Assembly: GCA_037349105.1 (NCBI GenBank)
Contig: JAYJMM010000087.1
Location: 62,001-126,000, forward strand
DNA: 64,000 bases
From: Limnomonas spitsbergensis
Taxonomy: Eukaryota; Chlorophyta; Chlorophyceae; Chlamydomonadales
Direction of reading: 5' to 3'
Below the pieces are notes generated by a model that saw only the letters and a list, made by a program, of their open reading frames with translations, was not told where the DNA came from and did not search any database. Shown here piece after piece: positions 56,501 through 58,288 of this stretch. Both the position numbers and the translations under genes were made by a program. Within the stretch, counting starts at the first letter, position 1. Every line of letters begins with the position of its first letter.

Positions 56501-58288
56501 GCCATATGCTGTAGGGCAGGGTTTACGGTTTGCCATTCTATTTCATCCATTTAAACCCGCATCCCTTAATCGGAGGTTAGCCCTGCGCCGGACTGCTTAA
56601 GCAGCATAGGCCACAGTTAAGGGTGTAGGGTTCAAACCCATAAATACCCATGCAATTTTTGAACCCTGAAGCAGAGGGAAGCCACAAACCCTAAACCATG
56701 CAGTTAGCCATGCAGTTAGCCATGCAGGAAGCCATGCAGGAAGCCATGCAGGAAGCCATGCAGGAAGCCATGCAGTAAGCCATACAGTAAGCTATCAACT
56801 ATTTACTGTAACCCGTCGATCCCCAACAACGGAGGATTACATACCGTGAGTAGGGCCTAGCTTATTAATGGAGGCCATCAATTTGAATTCAAAACCTCCC
56901 CGCGGGCGACGTCCTACCATAAATTTGAATTCAGAACCTCCCATCAGGCAATGTCCTACCATCAATTTGAATTCAAAACCTCTCCTCAGGCGATGTCCTA
57001 CCATCAATTTGAATTCAAAACCTCCCCGCAGGCATTGTCCTGCCAACAGTCCCTGGACAAGCTGGTAACGGAGCTGGCTTCAATTACATCCACAGCCGCC
57101 GAGCAGCAAGGGCTGATATACCGCACCGATCCAGGTATTGGGACCAGCTTTTGCTGCTAAACACGGTTCCTAAACGCTCAACCAGCTTTTGCTTCTGGAA
57201 ACGGTCCTTAAACCCTCAACCAGCTTTTGCTGCTGAAACGGTTCATAAACCCTCAACCAGCTTTTGCTGCTGAAACGGTTCATAAACCCTCAACCAGCTT
57301 TTGCTGCTGGAAACGGCCCTTTTATTATGCTGTCGGTTTGAGTCTACTGTACAACATTGTTCACCCATGATTTGAACCCAACTTTCTGTAGATGTCCTTT
57401 GCTTTCCCTTGCAAGCAGCATTGTTTTGGGTCCAGGGATACATTAAAATAGGAATGATCGTTTCTCGATTGCCGATGCCTTTTTTATTAGCCGGAGTTCA
57501 ATAATACATTGTCTAGATTCGCCCTGAGAGCAGCATTGAAAGAAATGATGCATTCATGCCCGATGCGACATTCGAGCCTATTTGATCACGTTCCGACTTC
57601 CAGTCCTCCCTTCTTCTTTTTATGTGGTTGTTTTCCTAAGCTGTGCTATTCCCTTAGCCCGTACGCCCCTAGGGAGGCAGAGTTTTCTTTCTTTCTGTCA
57701 TTCTTTTTTGTTTGGGGGAGGGTTTTTTCCCCTCCTTTGTTTTCACCCTTGCTGTCTCTTTTCAACTTCCAGCGAGACAGATGGATGCTGACGCACCTAA
57801 GTCTAACGAGCAGTGCCCACCGGTGTAACGTCACGTTCTGTTCTGTGGGGTTGAGTGCAAGATTCTTGACCCACCATGCAGCAAAATCTTAGCGAAGCTA
57901 AGAAAAATCATCGACTCGGTCACATTCTGAGACTCTGTGCTTTAACTTGTGGACGCTGTTTTCCGGCCTTTCCTTTTGTTACCTTAACCTCCCACTTCCT
58001 TACAGTCTCTTCGTTTCTGAAAATATCTGAACAGTTGGGCGCCCACGCGGCCGAGCCTTCCTGAGCATGGCCCAGAGGTGTAACATCATTGGCTTCTACT
58101 TGCTTAATGCAGGCGCGTCCTCCTCCTCCTCATTGCCACCTTCTGCCGTCAAGGCCCCGGCTATGCTGCAGCAGCTGTCCGCGTGGGAGGGCCGCGTCTC
58201 CACAGCCATGGAGGGCATCACGCGGTTGCAGGCTGCGGCCACGAGGCAGGCCCTCACTCGATCGCAGCAAGGACGGAAAGGCCTATAA
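5438..58288 (+). CDS. Giant coiled-coil protein gene, 3' part (29 exons, W1-W29)
   Basis: The exons were joined by requiring GT-AG borders, an open frame and matching phase at every junction; all 28 introns satisfy this. Visible coding sequence is 6,985 nt, about 2,328 residues including the codon split with the upstream exon, ending in TAA at 58286-58288. The product is dominated by Glu/Arg/Gln/Ala/Leu heptads and hendecads, typical of long parallel coiled coils. Two parts are not coiled coil: the Gly/Ala/Ser-rich second half of W8 (about residues 380-530) and the Ser/Arg/Gly-rich W27 (about 1935-2236). No catalytic motif, signal peptide or membrane span is visible. Such proteins are usually structural, for example in basal bodies, rootlets, centrosomes or Golgi tethers, but I cannot assign a family. 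The start codon lies left of the window: the tail of the exon before W1 is repeated through 1-5250. Coding DNA is only about 13 percent of the span. Automated gene prediction will probably fragment this locus. Confidence 0.8.
5529..6541 (+). repeat. Intron W1-W2: TGTAGCTGAAA motifs and decayed W2 head copies
   Basis: Tandem and scattered gtagctgaaatgtagctga motifs run from 5775 to 6515. Embedded are four degenerate copies of the W2 acceptor and head: 5941-5990, 6046-6112 (ccgctgtgactgctgccata), 6201-6262 (gccgctgcaactgccgcaat) and 6325-6390 (ttccgcgatggagcatggag). The copy nearest W2 is the most similar over the ATGGAGCATGG.GAGCT part. None has a donor or an open frame. Confidence 0.8.
6542..6670 (+). 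CDS. Exon W2, coiled-coil gene
   Basis: The exon has 43 codons, phase 0 at both ends, with acceptor ttccgccccag and donor gtgggt. It reads RSAATAAMEHGELLRRERGL, then TEREEELKHWKDKKLEEGW. Four decayed copies of its head lie upstream (5940-6390) and two copies of its tail lie downstream (6757-6827 and 6930-6970). Only this copy has both splice sites and an open frame. Confidence 0.8.
6671..7058 (+). repeat. Intron W2-W3 with W2 tail copies
   Basis: Two copies of the tail of W2 follow the exon: 6757-6827 (gaggagctcaagcattggaa, through the atcagg donor) and a shorter one at 6930-6970. They are separated by G-rich DNA (aatcagaggagggagc). Confidence 0.82.
7059..7130 (+). CDS. Exon W3, coiled-coil gene
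   Basis: The exon has 24 codons, phase 0-0, with acceptor ttgactcgcag and a weaker donor GTGCGA. It reads DQEHRLSEWSRKLEHKQREL, then EEAL. Its last 20 or so bases plus the donor are repeated in the following intron, so the exact donor in use is slightly uncertain; the first copy keeps the frame. Confidence 0.72.
7131..7652 (+). repeat. Intron W3-W4: W3 tail copies then W4 head copies
   Basis: From 7131 to 7345 there are three units of about 75 bp: gggatctaggatctaagatc, then gaacttgaagaggcactg, the W3 tail with its donor. From 7380 to 7600 there are three decayed W4 acceptor-head copies (ctgctcccacccag followed by gg.tc.gtggccgcca), spaced by gtagctgaattgtagctga motifs. Both ends of one intron are therefore built from its two flanking exons. 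Confidence 0.82.
7653..7784 (+). CDS. Exon W4, coiled-coil gene
   Basis: The exon has 44 codons, phase 0-0, with acceptor ttacccacccag and donor gtgtgt. It reads GSVAAARQQAVRDLEVERRD, with a heptad continuation ending QRLGK. The donor opens directly into the 11-kb array. A second copy of its last 55-60 bases, with donor, lies beyond that array at 18998-19056. Three decayed head copies precede it (7391-7600). Confidence 0.8.
7785..18965 (+). repeat. 11.2-kb G-rich minisatellite, ~52-bp unit, inside one intron
   Basis: There are about 200 units of the form gtagtgtgtgtgtgtggagg, ggggg, tattgtctgtggtgtagcat, gag, ggggg. A shorter 23-24-bp subunit (gtagtgtgtgtgtgtggagg plus G run) is inserted singly or in groups of 3-4. 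Units are near-identical at 7785-10900 and 17800-18965, but carry frequent single-base indels and rearrangements at about 11500-17800. The array follows the W4 donor directly and ends just before a second copy of the W4 tail. Long open frames on the minus strand here (up to about 1,100 codons of His/Thr/Pro) are composition artefacts. Confidence 0.95.
18966..19369 (+). repeat. W4 tail copy, TAGGGTCAGGGG repeats and W5 head copy
   Basis: A copy of the last 55-60 bases of W4 with donor gtgtgt is at 18998-19056. Next come G-rich repeats with gtagggtcagggggaagtgt (19060-19210). At 19241-19295 there is a copy of the W5 polypyrimidine tract, acceptor and first 35 or so bases (gatctaagtgagcgggaggg) that ends without matching the rest of the exon. 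Confidence 0.82.
19370..19495 (+). CDS. Exon W5, coiled-coil gene
   Basis: The exon has 42 codons, phase 0-0, with a strong polypyrimidine tract, acceptor cgtacgcag and donor gtgggt. It reads DLSEREGVVQGGEARLRSLQ and ends in RERTLQELQQ. A head copy at 19261 has a good acceptor but loses similarity after about 35 bases. Four tail copies with donors follow. Confidence 0.82.
19496..20340 (+). repeat. W5 tail minisatellite and CAGCTACA motifs
   Basis: Four tandem copies of about 90-110 bp (19600-19945) contain gagaggacactgcaggagct and gcagcag followed by gtgggtgg or gtgagtgg, exactly the W5 tail plus donor. They are spaced by caggtaccactcagctacag. CAGCTACAA/TTCAGCTACA motifs continue, decaying, to about 20290. 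Confidence 0.88.
20341..20846 (+). repeat. Pyrimidine-rich intron end with W6 head copies
   Basis: Cytosine-rich tracts alternate with acceptor-like ttgtag sites at about 20345, 20460 and 20560. W6 head copies follow at 20562-20595 (ggcggcctcacaggagca) and 20741-20805 (cctcacaggagcgtcaggcc onward, breaking off at cgcacaaaccctaaac). Confidence 0.78.
20847..20948 (+). CDS. Exon W6, coiled-coil gene
   Basis: The exon has 34 codons, phase 0-0, with acceptor tttgtgtag and donor GTGACA. It reads TASQERQAAARLQADARRTK and ends in EEAMQLQ. Head copies lie at 20555-20595 and 20741-20805, where the copy breaks off into CCCTAAA-like DNA. A near-exact tail copy lies at 21064-21131. Confidence 0.8.
20949..21737 (+). 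repeat. Intron W6-W7: W6 tail copies in G-rich DNA
   Basis: A nearly exact copy of the W6 tail and donor (gagtgaggcggagatggtgc, ending in ctacaggtgacatgacaagc) lies at 21064-21131. Progressively diverged copies of gagatgcagatgctggtgag type appear at 21425-21460 and 21550-21580. The rest is G-run and GTGTGG-rich sequence. Confidence 0.78.
21738..21911 (+). CDS. Exon W7, coiled-coil gene
   Basis: The exon has 58 codons, phase 0-0, with acceptor ttttaatttag and donor gtgtgt. It begins GSLEGRAARIKEAEASGAVA, continues through an alanine run (TSAAAAAAVAAAAV) and ends in ADQLEAALVVRERQ. The alanine run is coded by mixed GCN codons, so it is not a simple triplet expansion. Confidence 0.82.
21912..22310 (+). 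repeat. 18-19-bp GATC-rich tandem repeat
   Basis: About 18 units of the type gatccggggagatctgggca run from 21975 to 22305. Units vary mainly in the gggag/gggat part. No exon similarity was seen. Confidence 0.85.
22364..23462. mobile_element. 1.1-kb TIR element with TA target duplication
   Basis: The left end ccgtagattcgaatagcctt and the right end, read in reverse (ccgtagatttgatttgcctt), form imperfect terminal inverted repeats continuing into ccctc. Each end is flanked by TA (22362-22363 and 23463-23464). The interior has a direct duplication of gccttccctcataattaatg and internal repeats of cttatttcgatctc (22685-22870). A minus-strand open frame of about 184 codons (22827-23381) shows no recognisable transposase motif. 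It is probably a non-autonomous Tc1/mariner-type or similar element, related to those at 35994 and 63188. Confidence 0.72.
23555..24316 (+). CDS. Exon W8, coiled coil followed by Gly/Ala/Ser-rich linker
   Basis: The exon has 254 codons, phase 0-0, with acceptor tcccccccctgtag and donor gtgggt. The first 100 or so residues are Ala/Glu/Arg coiled coil (VDEAREVAAREQTEARAERE onward). The rest is Gly/Ala/Ser-rich low-complexity sequence with a short acidic helix-like stretch (FLEEVGALLREALAG), returning to coiled coil at LERRRAEQLRREGALQ. The frame stays open for eight codons past the donor before TAG. Three tail copies with donors follow in the intron. Confidence 0.85.
24317..24782 (+). repeat. 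W8 tail copies spaced by GTAGCTGAATT motifs
   Basis: Three units of about 115 bp contain gcggcgtgagggcgcgctcc followed by an ag/gtgggtgtgcatctgatgta-type donor region (at about 24424, 24545 and 24645). They are spaced by gtagctgaattgtagctga motifs. Confidence 0.87.
24783..25013 (+). CDS. Exon W9, coiled-coil gene
   Basis: The exon has 77 codons, phase 0-0, with acceptor acgctgttgcag and donor gtatgg. It is an Ala-rich coiled coil beginning VAALHLETRLAAVAAAAASV and ending in RDSLAELAASLE. A partial tail copy (gtggcggagctagcggccag) lies at 25094-25130. Confidence 0.83.
25014..26134 (+). other. Intron W9-W10, mostly unique
   Basis: It contains one W9 tail copy (25094-25130) and a second weak one near 25265, then largely non-repetitive DNA of higher complexity (25480-26100). 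A 60-codon minus-strand open frame (25629-25811) has an acidic, protein-like composition but no recognised motif. Confidence 0.6.
26135..26212 (+). CDS. Exon W10, coiled-coil gene
   Basis: The exon has 26 codons, phase 0-0, with acceptor ctaagtag and donor GTAAGA. It reads ASDQHSSWLRILEEFREAVE, then QLAGVL. The donor lies inside the 9-bp target duplication of a dispersed element, so the first intron bases now come from that element. The assignment rests on good borders, phase 0-0 and amphipathic composition. It could be an optional exon, because W9 joins W11 in frame without it. Confidence 0.6.
26216..26306. mobile_element. Dispersed ~90-bp element with hairpin, 9-bp target duplication
   Basis: It begins agaaagaacgaaaactacgc, contains the hairpin acgccccgtggggggcgt (7-bp stem) and ends in catccgcgccgttaccgt. 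Flanking direct repeats gtgttggta lie at 26207-26215 and 26307-26315. The left repeat contains the W10 splice donor. Related copies occur near 28698, 33956, 54830 and 62775. Confidence 0.7.
26307..27211 (+). other. Intron W10-W11 with two W11 head copies
   Basis: It holds unique DNA to about 26810, then units of pyrimidine-rich sequence ending in atcttag plus about 60 bases of the W11 head (26911-26975 and 27050-27120). These are identical to the exon over gcaaagagtgaagatgtgca and onward to the gacgcctggt region, where the copies turn into cccc.tcacac intron sequence. Confidence 0.82.
27212..27348 (+). CDS. Exon W11, coiled-coil gene
   Basis: The exon has 137 nt, entering in phase 0 and leaving after two bases (AG), with acceptor ccaacatcttag and donor gtgtgg. 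It begins AKSEDVHGQEGALSDAWSEL and ends in SGRIALEEEAHSH. Two head copies upstream are identical over about 60 bases but diverge into pyrimidine-rich intron. A tail copy at 27424-27515 carries a short deletion. Confidence 0.8.
27349..27956 (+). repeat. Intron W11-W12: W11 tail copy and 37-bp repeats
   Basis: A W11 tail copy (27424-27515, cggtctgacctacagcaggc onward, through the cacag donor) has a short deletion in the GAGGAGGAA run. From 27715 to 27950 there are about six units of caccaatagatccacactgt / tccacacttcactg. Confidence 0.82.
27957..28119 (+). CDS. Exon W12, coiled-coil gene
   Basis: The exon has 163 nt. The first base completes the Arg codon from W11 and the exon ends in phase 0. 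The acceptor is actgtttcatcag and the donor is gtgggg. It reads DSLARLEEQLKSELEAEVGE and ends in CGKEELKAAQ. The head (gactccctggcccgtctgg) resembles the unit of the 39-bp array downstream. Confidence 0.8.
28126..28210 (+). repeat. (TGTA)n microsatellite
   Basis: About 20 perfect tetranucleotide units start just inside the intron after W12. Confidence 0.95.
28250..28690 (+). repeat. Broken W13-like exon heads
   Basis: Fragments such as caggaggagcgactccaggc (28280), tctctgaaggccgctctgac (28412 and 28490) and ccctggccgagcaggcc (28620) resemble the W13 acceptor and hendecad code, but each runs into stops or loses similarity. Telomere-like ccctaaaccctaaaccctaa lies at 28376-28405. Confidence 0.7.
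28698..28790. mobile_element. Copy of the dispersed ~90-bp element
   Basis: The sequence aaagaaagaaagctacggcc, followed by gttaaggaaacagcgcagcc and ending in catccgcgccgttaccgt, matches the element at 26216. The flanks acccatgggatga and acccatagggcga look like an imperfect target duplication. Confidence 0.65.
28813..30925 (+). repeat. 39-bp array (~54 units)
   Basis: The unit is tgttctttgctcgatgaggc plus ctccctggcccctgcctgg, with variants gagacc, cctgatg and tttttttt. Because 39 is a multiple of 3, long open frames appear on both strands: PLPGVLCSMRPPW on plus, and GLIEQRTPGRGQG for about 740 codons on minus. These are not supported as genes. The segment gatgaggcctccctggcccg resembles the W12 head, and the last unit runs into a W13-like sequence (gccgagtgggtggcgcacct). 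Confidence 0.92.
31080..32950 (+). repeat. 119-bp array (~15 units) carrying an acceptor and hendecad-like exon head
   Basis: Each unit has a pyrimidine-rich stretch, tggacatgtccaaacag, then gaggagcaccttcaagcgac and actagctgagcatgagg, which reads E-E-H-L-Q-A-T-L-A-E-H-E, followed by ctgtctctgtgacccccc. Units differ mainly by hypermutable positions (ggtggac/ggcggac, caccttcaa/ccccttcat). No unit has a donor that would complete an exon. Confidence 0.92.
32951..33398 (+). repeat. Graded W13 head copies leading to W13
   Basis: Successive copies of cccctgaaggccgccctggc start at about 33050, 33165 and 33260, each more complete and more similar to W13. The last (33270-33398) reads in frame all the way into W13. 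Confidence 0.82.
33399..33544 (+). CDS. Exon W13, hendecad coiled coil
   Basis: The exon has 146 nt, entering in phase 0 and leaving after CG; the acceptor is ttccccccctgaag and the donor is gtgagc. It consists of four 11-residue repeats: AALAEQEEQLQ, AALAEREERLH, AAVAEREQLMQ and AALAEREAQLQ, then AEQQ. This is an 11/3 (hendecad) coiled coil encoded by 33-bp repeats. The frame is also open back to an identical-looking acceptor at 33269, so a longer exon 33270-33544 is possible. Confidence 0.75.
33545..33955 (+). repeat. TTCAGCTACGC motif array
   Basis: Scattered and tandem ttcagctacgcttcagctat and cagctacaatgcagctac units, with a short W13 tail copy (ttgcaggcagagcagcgacg before gtgagc) at about 33680-33705. 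Confidence 0.8.
33956..34020. mobile_element. Short copy of the dispersed element with 19-bp direct repeats
   Basis: The element agaaagaatgaaaactacgc, with hairpin acgccccgcaggggcgt, is flanked by identical 19-bp repeats ggctggtcaatgtttggta at 33937-33955 and 34021-34039. This is good evidence of insertion with target duplication. The 3' half of the family is missing here. Confidence 0.75.
34040..35469 (+). other. Remainder of intron W13-W14
   Basis: It holds unique DNA, a T-rich block of ttgtttatttt type (34430-34570), CCCTAAA/ACCCTGTACCCTA-type repeats (35185-35460) and a truncated W14 head copy with acceptor (35359-35402, tctgcaggctggagggcctg). Confidence 0.7.
35470..35554 (+). CDS. Exon W14, coiled-coil gene
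   Basis: The exon has 85 nt. It completes the CGG codon from W13 and then encodes LEGLSQEVQEGSALLEGLDN and KIQQVERR, ending in phase 0 at donor gtgagt. The acceptor is gccatgctgcag. A truncated head copy with acceptor lies at 35359-35402. A decayed copy of the second half plus donor follows at 35690-35790. Confidence 0.78.
35555..35990 (+). repeat. W14 tail copies with GTAGCCGAATTG motifs
   Basis: A decayed copy of the W14 second half with its donor and following intron (ggatggagcgggggtgggta) lies at 35700-35800. Another piece of the intron start is at about 35850-35880. They are spaced by tgtagccgaattgtagctga motifs. Confidence 0.78.
35994..36187. mobile_element. 194-bp TIR element (MITE), TA target duplication
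   Basis: The ends ccataggtttgatttgcctt and, in reverse, ctgtagatttgctttgcctt are inverted repeats running into ccctc, with TA on both sides (35992-35993 and 36188-36189). It has no coding capacity. It belongs to the same family as 22364 and 63188. Confidence 0.78.
36367..36839. mobile_element. 473-bp foldback element with ~165-bp TIRs and 8-bp target duplication
   Basis: The left arm atatcggggcaaggatttct is repeated inverted at the right end (ccttgccccgatat), and similarity extends about 165 bp inward on both sides, leaving about 140 bp in the centre. The perfect 8-bp direct repeat taaaaacc lies at 36359-36366 and 36840-36847. The 8-bp duplication fits hAT-type or P-type transposition, but the long arms are unlike typical hAT MITEs. 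No coding sequence is present. Confidence 0.85.
36850..38235 (+). repeat. 71-bp array (~19 units)
   Basis: The unit is ccttggacccattccttccc, aacctataccccagtaccct, tacaccacgtcttaacacct, then t/caacccgtaa. Units differ by a few C/T changes. No exon similarity was found. Confidence 0.95.
38236..38665 (+). other. Transition region between two arrays
   Basis: Mixed sequence with TTTAGGG-like motifs and degenerate gatctgacc units leading into the next array. No exon candidate was found. Confidence 0.6.
38666..40800 (+). repeat. 73-bp GATCTGACC array with 891-bp higher-order repeat
   Basis: There are about 28 units of tgcttaatgtggatctgccc, caaggctcaaggtctgaccc, ggatctgaccagcatctgcc and cttttacctggga. 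Some units have an extra 22-23 bp (agatctgtccaggatctgac). The rare variant gctttatgtgg at about 39711 and 40602 and the order of extended units show a duplicated block of about 891 bp. The array ends 40 bp before W15. Confidence 0.95.
40836..41125 (+). CDS. Exon W15, coiled-coil gene
   Basis: The exon has 290 nt, phase 0 in and two bases (AG) out, with acceptor cctctacccctag and donor gtaaac. It begins AIQAELEAQRLTSESEQLLK and ends in EELQALILEAEAM. The open frame, strong codon bias and acceptor at the edge of the 73-bp array make it secure. Several tail copies with donors follow (41172-41605). Confidence 0.84.
41126..42985 (+). repeat. Intron W15-W16: W15 tail copies, then decayed W16 head copies
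   Basis: W15 tail copies with donors are at 41176-41248 (gcctgccgcgccagagtggc onward), about 41296, 41355, 41427 and 41527, separated by CCCTAAA repeats. From about 41945 to 42900 there are W16 head copies (gccaaagaggacgcctgacg type). A (tgctctgccc)n block lies at 42660-42860. Confidence 0.85.
42986..43070 (+). CDS. Exon W16, coiled-coil gene
   Basis: The exon has 85 nt. It completes AGG from W15, then encodes TANEDASRQLEDRAQAIVAL and EEGVAEKQ, ending in phase 0 at gtagga. The acceptor is ctgccgtccag. At least six upstream head copies share gactgccaacgaggacgcct, but most carry a stop right after it (gcctga) and none has a donor. Confidence 0.8.
43071..43805 (+). repeat. CCCTCAACCCTTCATCC array
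   Basis: Imperfect units of about 50-60 bp combine ccctcaacccttcatcc, a cytosine run and caccggccctcaa. The array ends in the pyrimidine tract of the W17 acceptor. Confidence 0.88.
43806..43931 (+). CDS. Exon W17, coiled-coil gene
   Basis: The exon has 42 codons, phase 0-0, with acceptor catatcctcccag and donor gtgtga. It begins RTLLESQEELVADVAAFQRQ and ends in REYSRMEQQLQ. The preceding intron is an array of CCCTCAACCCTTCATCC-type repeats. Confidence 0.82.
43932..45004 (+). repeat. Intron W17-W18: ACCATAAACCCT repeats and W18 head copy
   Basis: Degenerate accataaaccctaaaccat runs from 44100 to 44515. A tract of aacttgtaggttttattt units (44640-44750) follows. At 44895-44950 there is a copy of W18 with acceptor and a donor-like end that would break the frame. 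Confidence 0.75.
45005..45196 (+). CDS. Exon W18, coiled-coil gene
   Basis: The exon has 64 codons, phase 0-0, with acceptor cacctctccccgcag and donor gtaggt. It begins TLSAELDAAVEAQRVASEQA and ends in EAQIAELQQ. A diverged head copy (44895-44950, reading SLTADLDVAVAEL) has both splice borders but a frame-breaking length of 56 nt. Four decayed tail copies follow. Confidence 0.83.
45197..45860 (+). repeat. Intron W18-W19 with W18 tail copies
   Basis: Four copies of the W18 tail, of the type agatcgctgaactgcagcag (about 45300, 45425, 45485 and 45585), most followed by GT. They are separated by gatctagatctg motifs. A T run replaces the donor in the last one. A (tgttgtgt)n stretch lies at 45770-45795. 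Confidence 0.82.
45861..46239 (+). CDS. Exon W19, coiled-coil gene
   Basis: The exon has 379 nt, phase 0 in and one base out; the acceptor is catgtccactgacag and the donor is gttggt. It is strong Arg/Glu/Ala coiled coil with imperfect repeats around R-E-A (REALRSREAGRESALRNREA). Tail copies in the next intron end in gaaggtcag or gaaggtaag. Confidence 0.83.
46240..46800 (+). repeat. W19 tail copies separated by CCTGAACCCTAAAC
   Basis: Four copies of gaggccaagcagcagggcgc type lie at about 46280, 46378, 46508 and 46668. The third and fourth end in gccgaaggtcag and accgaaggtaag with donors. Confidence 0.82.
46845..47275 (+). repeat. 25-bp perfect tandem repeat (~17 units)
   Basis: The unit cagcccggacctaatccccg plus tgatc is repeated with essentially no variation, so it is very young or homogenised. 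Confidence 0.96.
47566..47788 (+). CDS. Exon W20, coiled-coil gene
   Basis: The exon has 223 nt. It completes GCG with two bases and leaves AG at donor gtgtgg; the acceptor is tgcctgtctgcag. It begins AALQRLHARMAAEMSAWERR, contains a Gly-rich break (LLQRGGVDADRLLEAGQG) and ends in TLLREAEAA. Confidence 0.82.
47789..48335 (+). repeat. GTGTGAAGGGAAG repeats and two 12-bp repeats
   Basis: Units of aaggtgtgaagggaaggtgt run through 47800-48070 directly from the W20 donor. Then come (ggataccgatac)n at 48143-48185 and (aacacctactgc)n at 48230-48300 just before W21. Confidence 0.88.
48336..48519 (+). CDS. Exon W21, Gln/Ile-rich coiled coil
   Basis: The exon has 184 nt. Its first base completes the AG from W20, and it ends in phase 0 at donor gtgaga; the acceptor is cgcgaccatgcag. 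It reads LAASPYVGAGVLAKQELLQQ, then a run of I-Q-Q and I-Q-H units (QIQQIQQIQQIQ), ending in LLVAKQT. The phase match with W20 and W22 selects this frame over two other open frames. Confidence 0.75.
48520..49232 (+). repeat. 34-bp TTTAGGG-containing array (~11 units)
   Basis: The unit gtagggtttagggtagaaga plus cagagggaggtggt runs from 48645 to 49025. The telomere-like motif here is in the TTTAGGG orientation, opposite to most patches in the window. One half of the array has agaaga and the other agaaaa. Confidence 0.93.
49233..49850 (+). CDS. Exon W22, coiled coil then Ser/Pro/Gly-rich tail
   Basis: The exon has 206 codons, phase 0-0, with acceptor attgaaccccag and donor gtaggt. The first 130 or so residues are coiled coil (ELLEAEQAASQTKLHLLATT onward). 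A disordered Ser/Pro stretch follows (SNRSRSPPSPTPRGELLP), then helix again at VQADALQNIVRQE. Confidence 0.85.
49851..50865 (+). repeat. Intron W22-W23 with CCCTCAACCCTGAG array
   Basis: There are about 30 units of the 14-mer ccctcaaccctgag at 50205-50650. Short W23 head-like pieces occur at about 50163 (gaggctgagctggcatggct, then ggtggctgatg) and 50685 (gcaggatgagctggcacggc, then taatgactgg). The rest is unique. Confidence 0.85.
50866..51190 (+). CDS. Exon W23, Gln/Asp-rich coiled coil
   Basis: The exon has 325 nt, phase 0 in and one base out, with acceptor gaccaactgcag and donor gtgatt. It begins AELARLVAEARLAQKVCATR and contains repeated DQQDLKQRQ-type units (QDQRDLRQRQ, QDQQDLKQRQ, QDQQDLLQRQ). 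Head copies may be present upstream at 50160-50195 and 50685-50705. Confidence 0.83.
51191..52040 (+). repeat. W24 head copies joined to CCCTAAA repeats
   Basis: CCCTAAA-like DNA fills 51270-51640. From 51740 to 52000 there are four copies of gcagcggccttcatctctca and gcagaagct, the W24 acceptor and first 28 or so bases. Each switches to taaccctaaaccctaaac at nearly the same position. Confidence 0.88.
52041..52593 (+). CDS. Exon W24, heptad-repeat coiled coil
   Basis: The exon has 553 nt. Two bases complete GCG from W23 and it leaves GA at donor gtgagt; the acceptor is ctccctgtgcag. It begins TLISQQKLEAAVSSLSIERD and contains tandem heptads (LEADRQALVADRQALEADRQ, then AEQRALL/DDQRALL units) encoded by 21-bp DNA repeats. 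It ends in ELAAREEGL. Four truncated head copies precede it, each joined to CCCTAAA-like DNA. Confidence 0.85.
52871..53132 (+). CDS. Exon W25, coiled-coil gene
   Basis: The exon has 262 nt. It completes GAG from W24, encodes SQARQMEDEQLRVQQRADEV and ends in KSRGLEQLLQQQ, phase 0, at donor gtaaaa. The acceptor is cctggcggtgcag. Two tail copies follow (53180-53264 and 53332-53405); the first keeps the donor and the second loses it. Confidence 0.84.
53133..53545 (+). repeat. W25 tail copies
   Basis: The copy at 53180-53264 reproduces gacctggtgcagctggtgga through the caacag/gtaaaa donor with only a few changes. The copy at 53332-53405 continues the match but ends in a different sequence. Short (gttggttgggtgttgcgtca)n units follow. 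Confidence 0.88.
53546..53680 (+). CDS. Exon W26, coiled-coil gene
   Basis: The exon has 45 codons, phase 0-0, with acceptor acccactttgcag and donor gtgggt. It begins TEVTAESVRLEVLRMSLEQQ and ends in QDMQDKLEAQ. Diverged tail copies with in-frame stops lie at 53800-54050. Confidence 0.82.
53681..55264 (+). other. Intron W26-W27: W26 tail copies, element fragments, unique DNA
   Basis: W26 tail copies lie at 53800-53880, 53890-53970 and 53972-54045 with stops (catgtagtag, catgcagtag). A short inverted repeat ccttttcctctggaaaagg lies near 54270. A partial dispersed element (aaagaaagctacgccccgtg) is at 54832-54865. An isolated TIR end related to the TA-type elements (tcaaatcaacagtacgg then TA) ends at 55000. 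TTTAGGG-like repeats lie at 55040-55105. Confidence 0.68.
55265..56170 (+). CDS. Exon W27, Ser/Arg/Gly-rich disordered region
   Basis: The exon has 302 codons, phase 0-0, with acceptor aatatccgcag and donor gtaggt. It starts with helix (ALELDTRTQEQARSPPYLLE), passes into low-complexity sequence rich in Ser, Arg, Gly, Pro and Thr, and returns to an Ala-rich helix near the end (RLSRIVSALAAGEGG). This is the only long non-coiled-coil part of the C-terminal half and may be a regulatory or binding region. No known domain was recognised. Confidence 0.83.
56171..57031 (+). repeat. Intron W27-W28 with W28 acceptor copies
   Basis: Degenerate ~110-bp repeats of cggag.gtagccctgaatagg type (56360-56620), (gccatgcaggaa)n at 56705-56790 and three copies of gaattcaaaacctcccc.c with the W28 acceptor region (56880-57010). 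Confidence 0.8.
57032..57134 (+). CDS. Exon W28, coiled-coil gene
   Basis: The exon has 103 nt, phase 0 in and one base out, with acceptor acctccccgcag and donor gtattg. It reads ALSCQQSLDKLVTELASITS and ends in LIYRTDP. The acceptor region is repeated about three times upstream in 45-50 bp steps, and the downstream intron start is repeated about five times. Confidence 0.75.
57135..58112 (+). other. Intron W28-W29
   Basis: About five 35-40-bp units of ccagcttttgctgctgaaac (57145-57310) copy the first bases of this intron. The rest (57320-58110) is unique, T-rich DNA with no exon found. Confidence 0.7.
58113..58288 (+). CDS. Exon W29, terminal exon with stop codon
   Basis: The exon has 176 nt. 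Two bases complete a Gly codon from W28, followed by 57 codons and TAA; the acceptor is cttgcttaatgcag. It encodes a Ser run (ASSSSSLPPSAVKAPAMLQQ) and a final short helix, ending in QGRKGL. No later donor keeps the frame open, so this is taken as the C-terminus. No clear polyadenylation signal was identified. Confidence 0.75.

Noticed and set aside
57380..57540. Possible further TA-type TIR element around ctgtagatgtcctttgctttccc
   Set aside because: Similarity to the family end is weak and no inverted partner was found.
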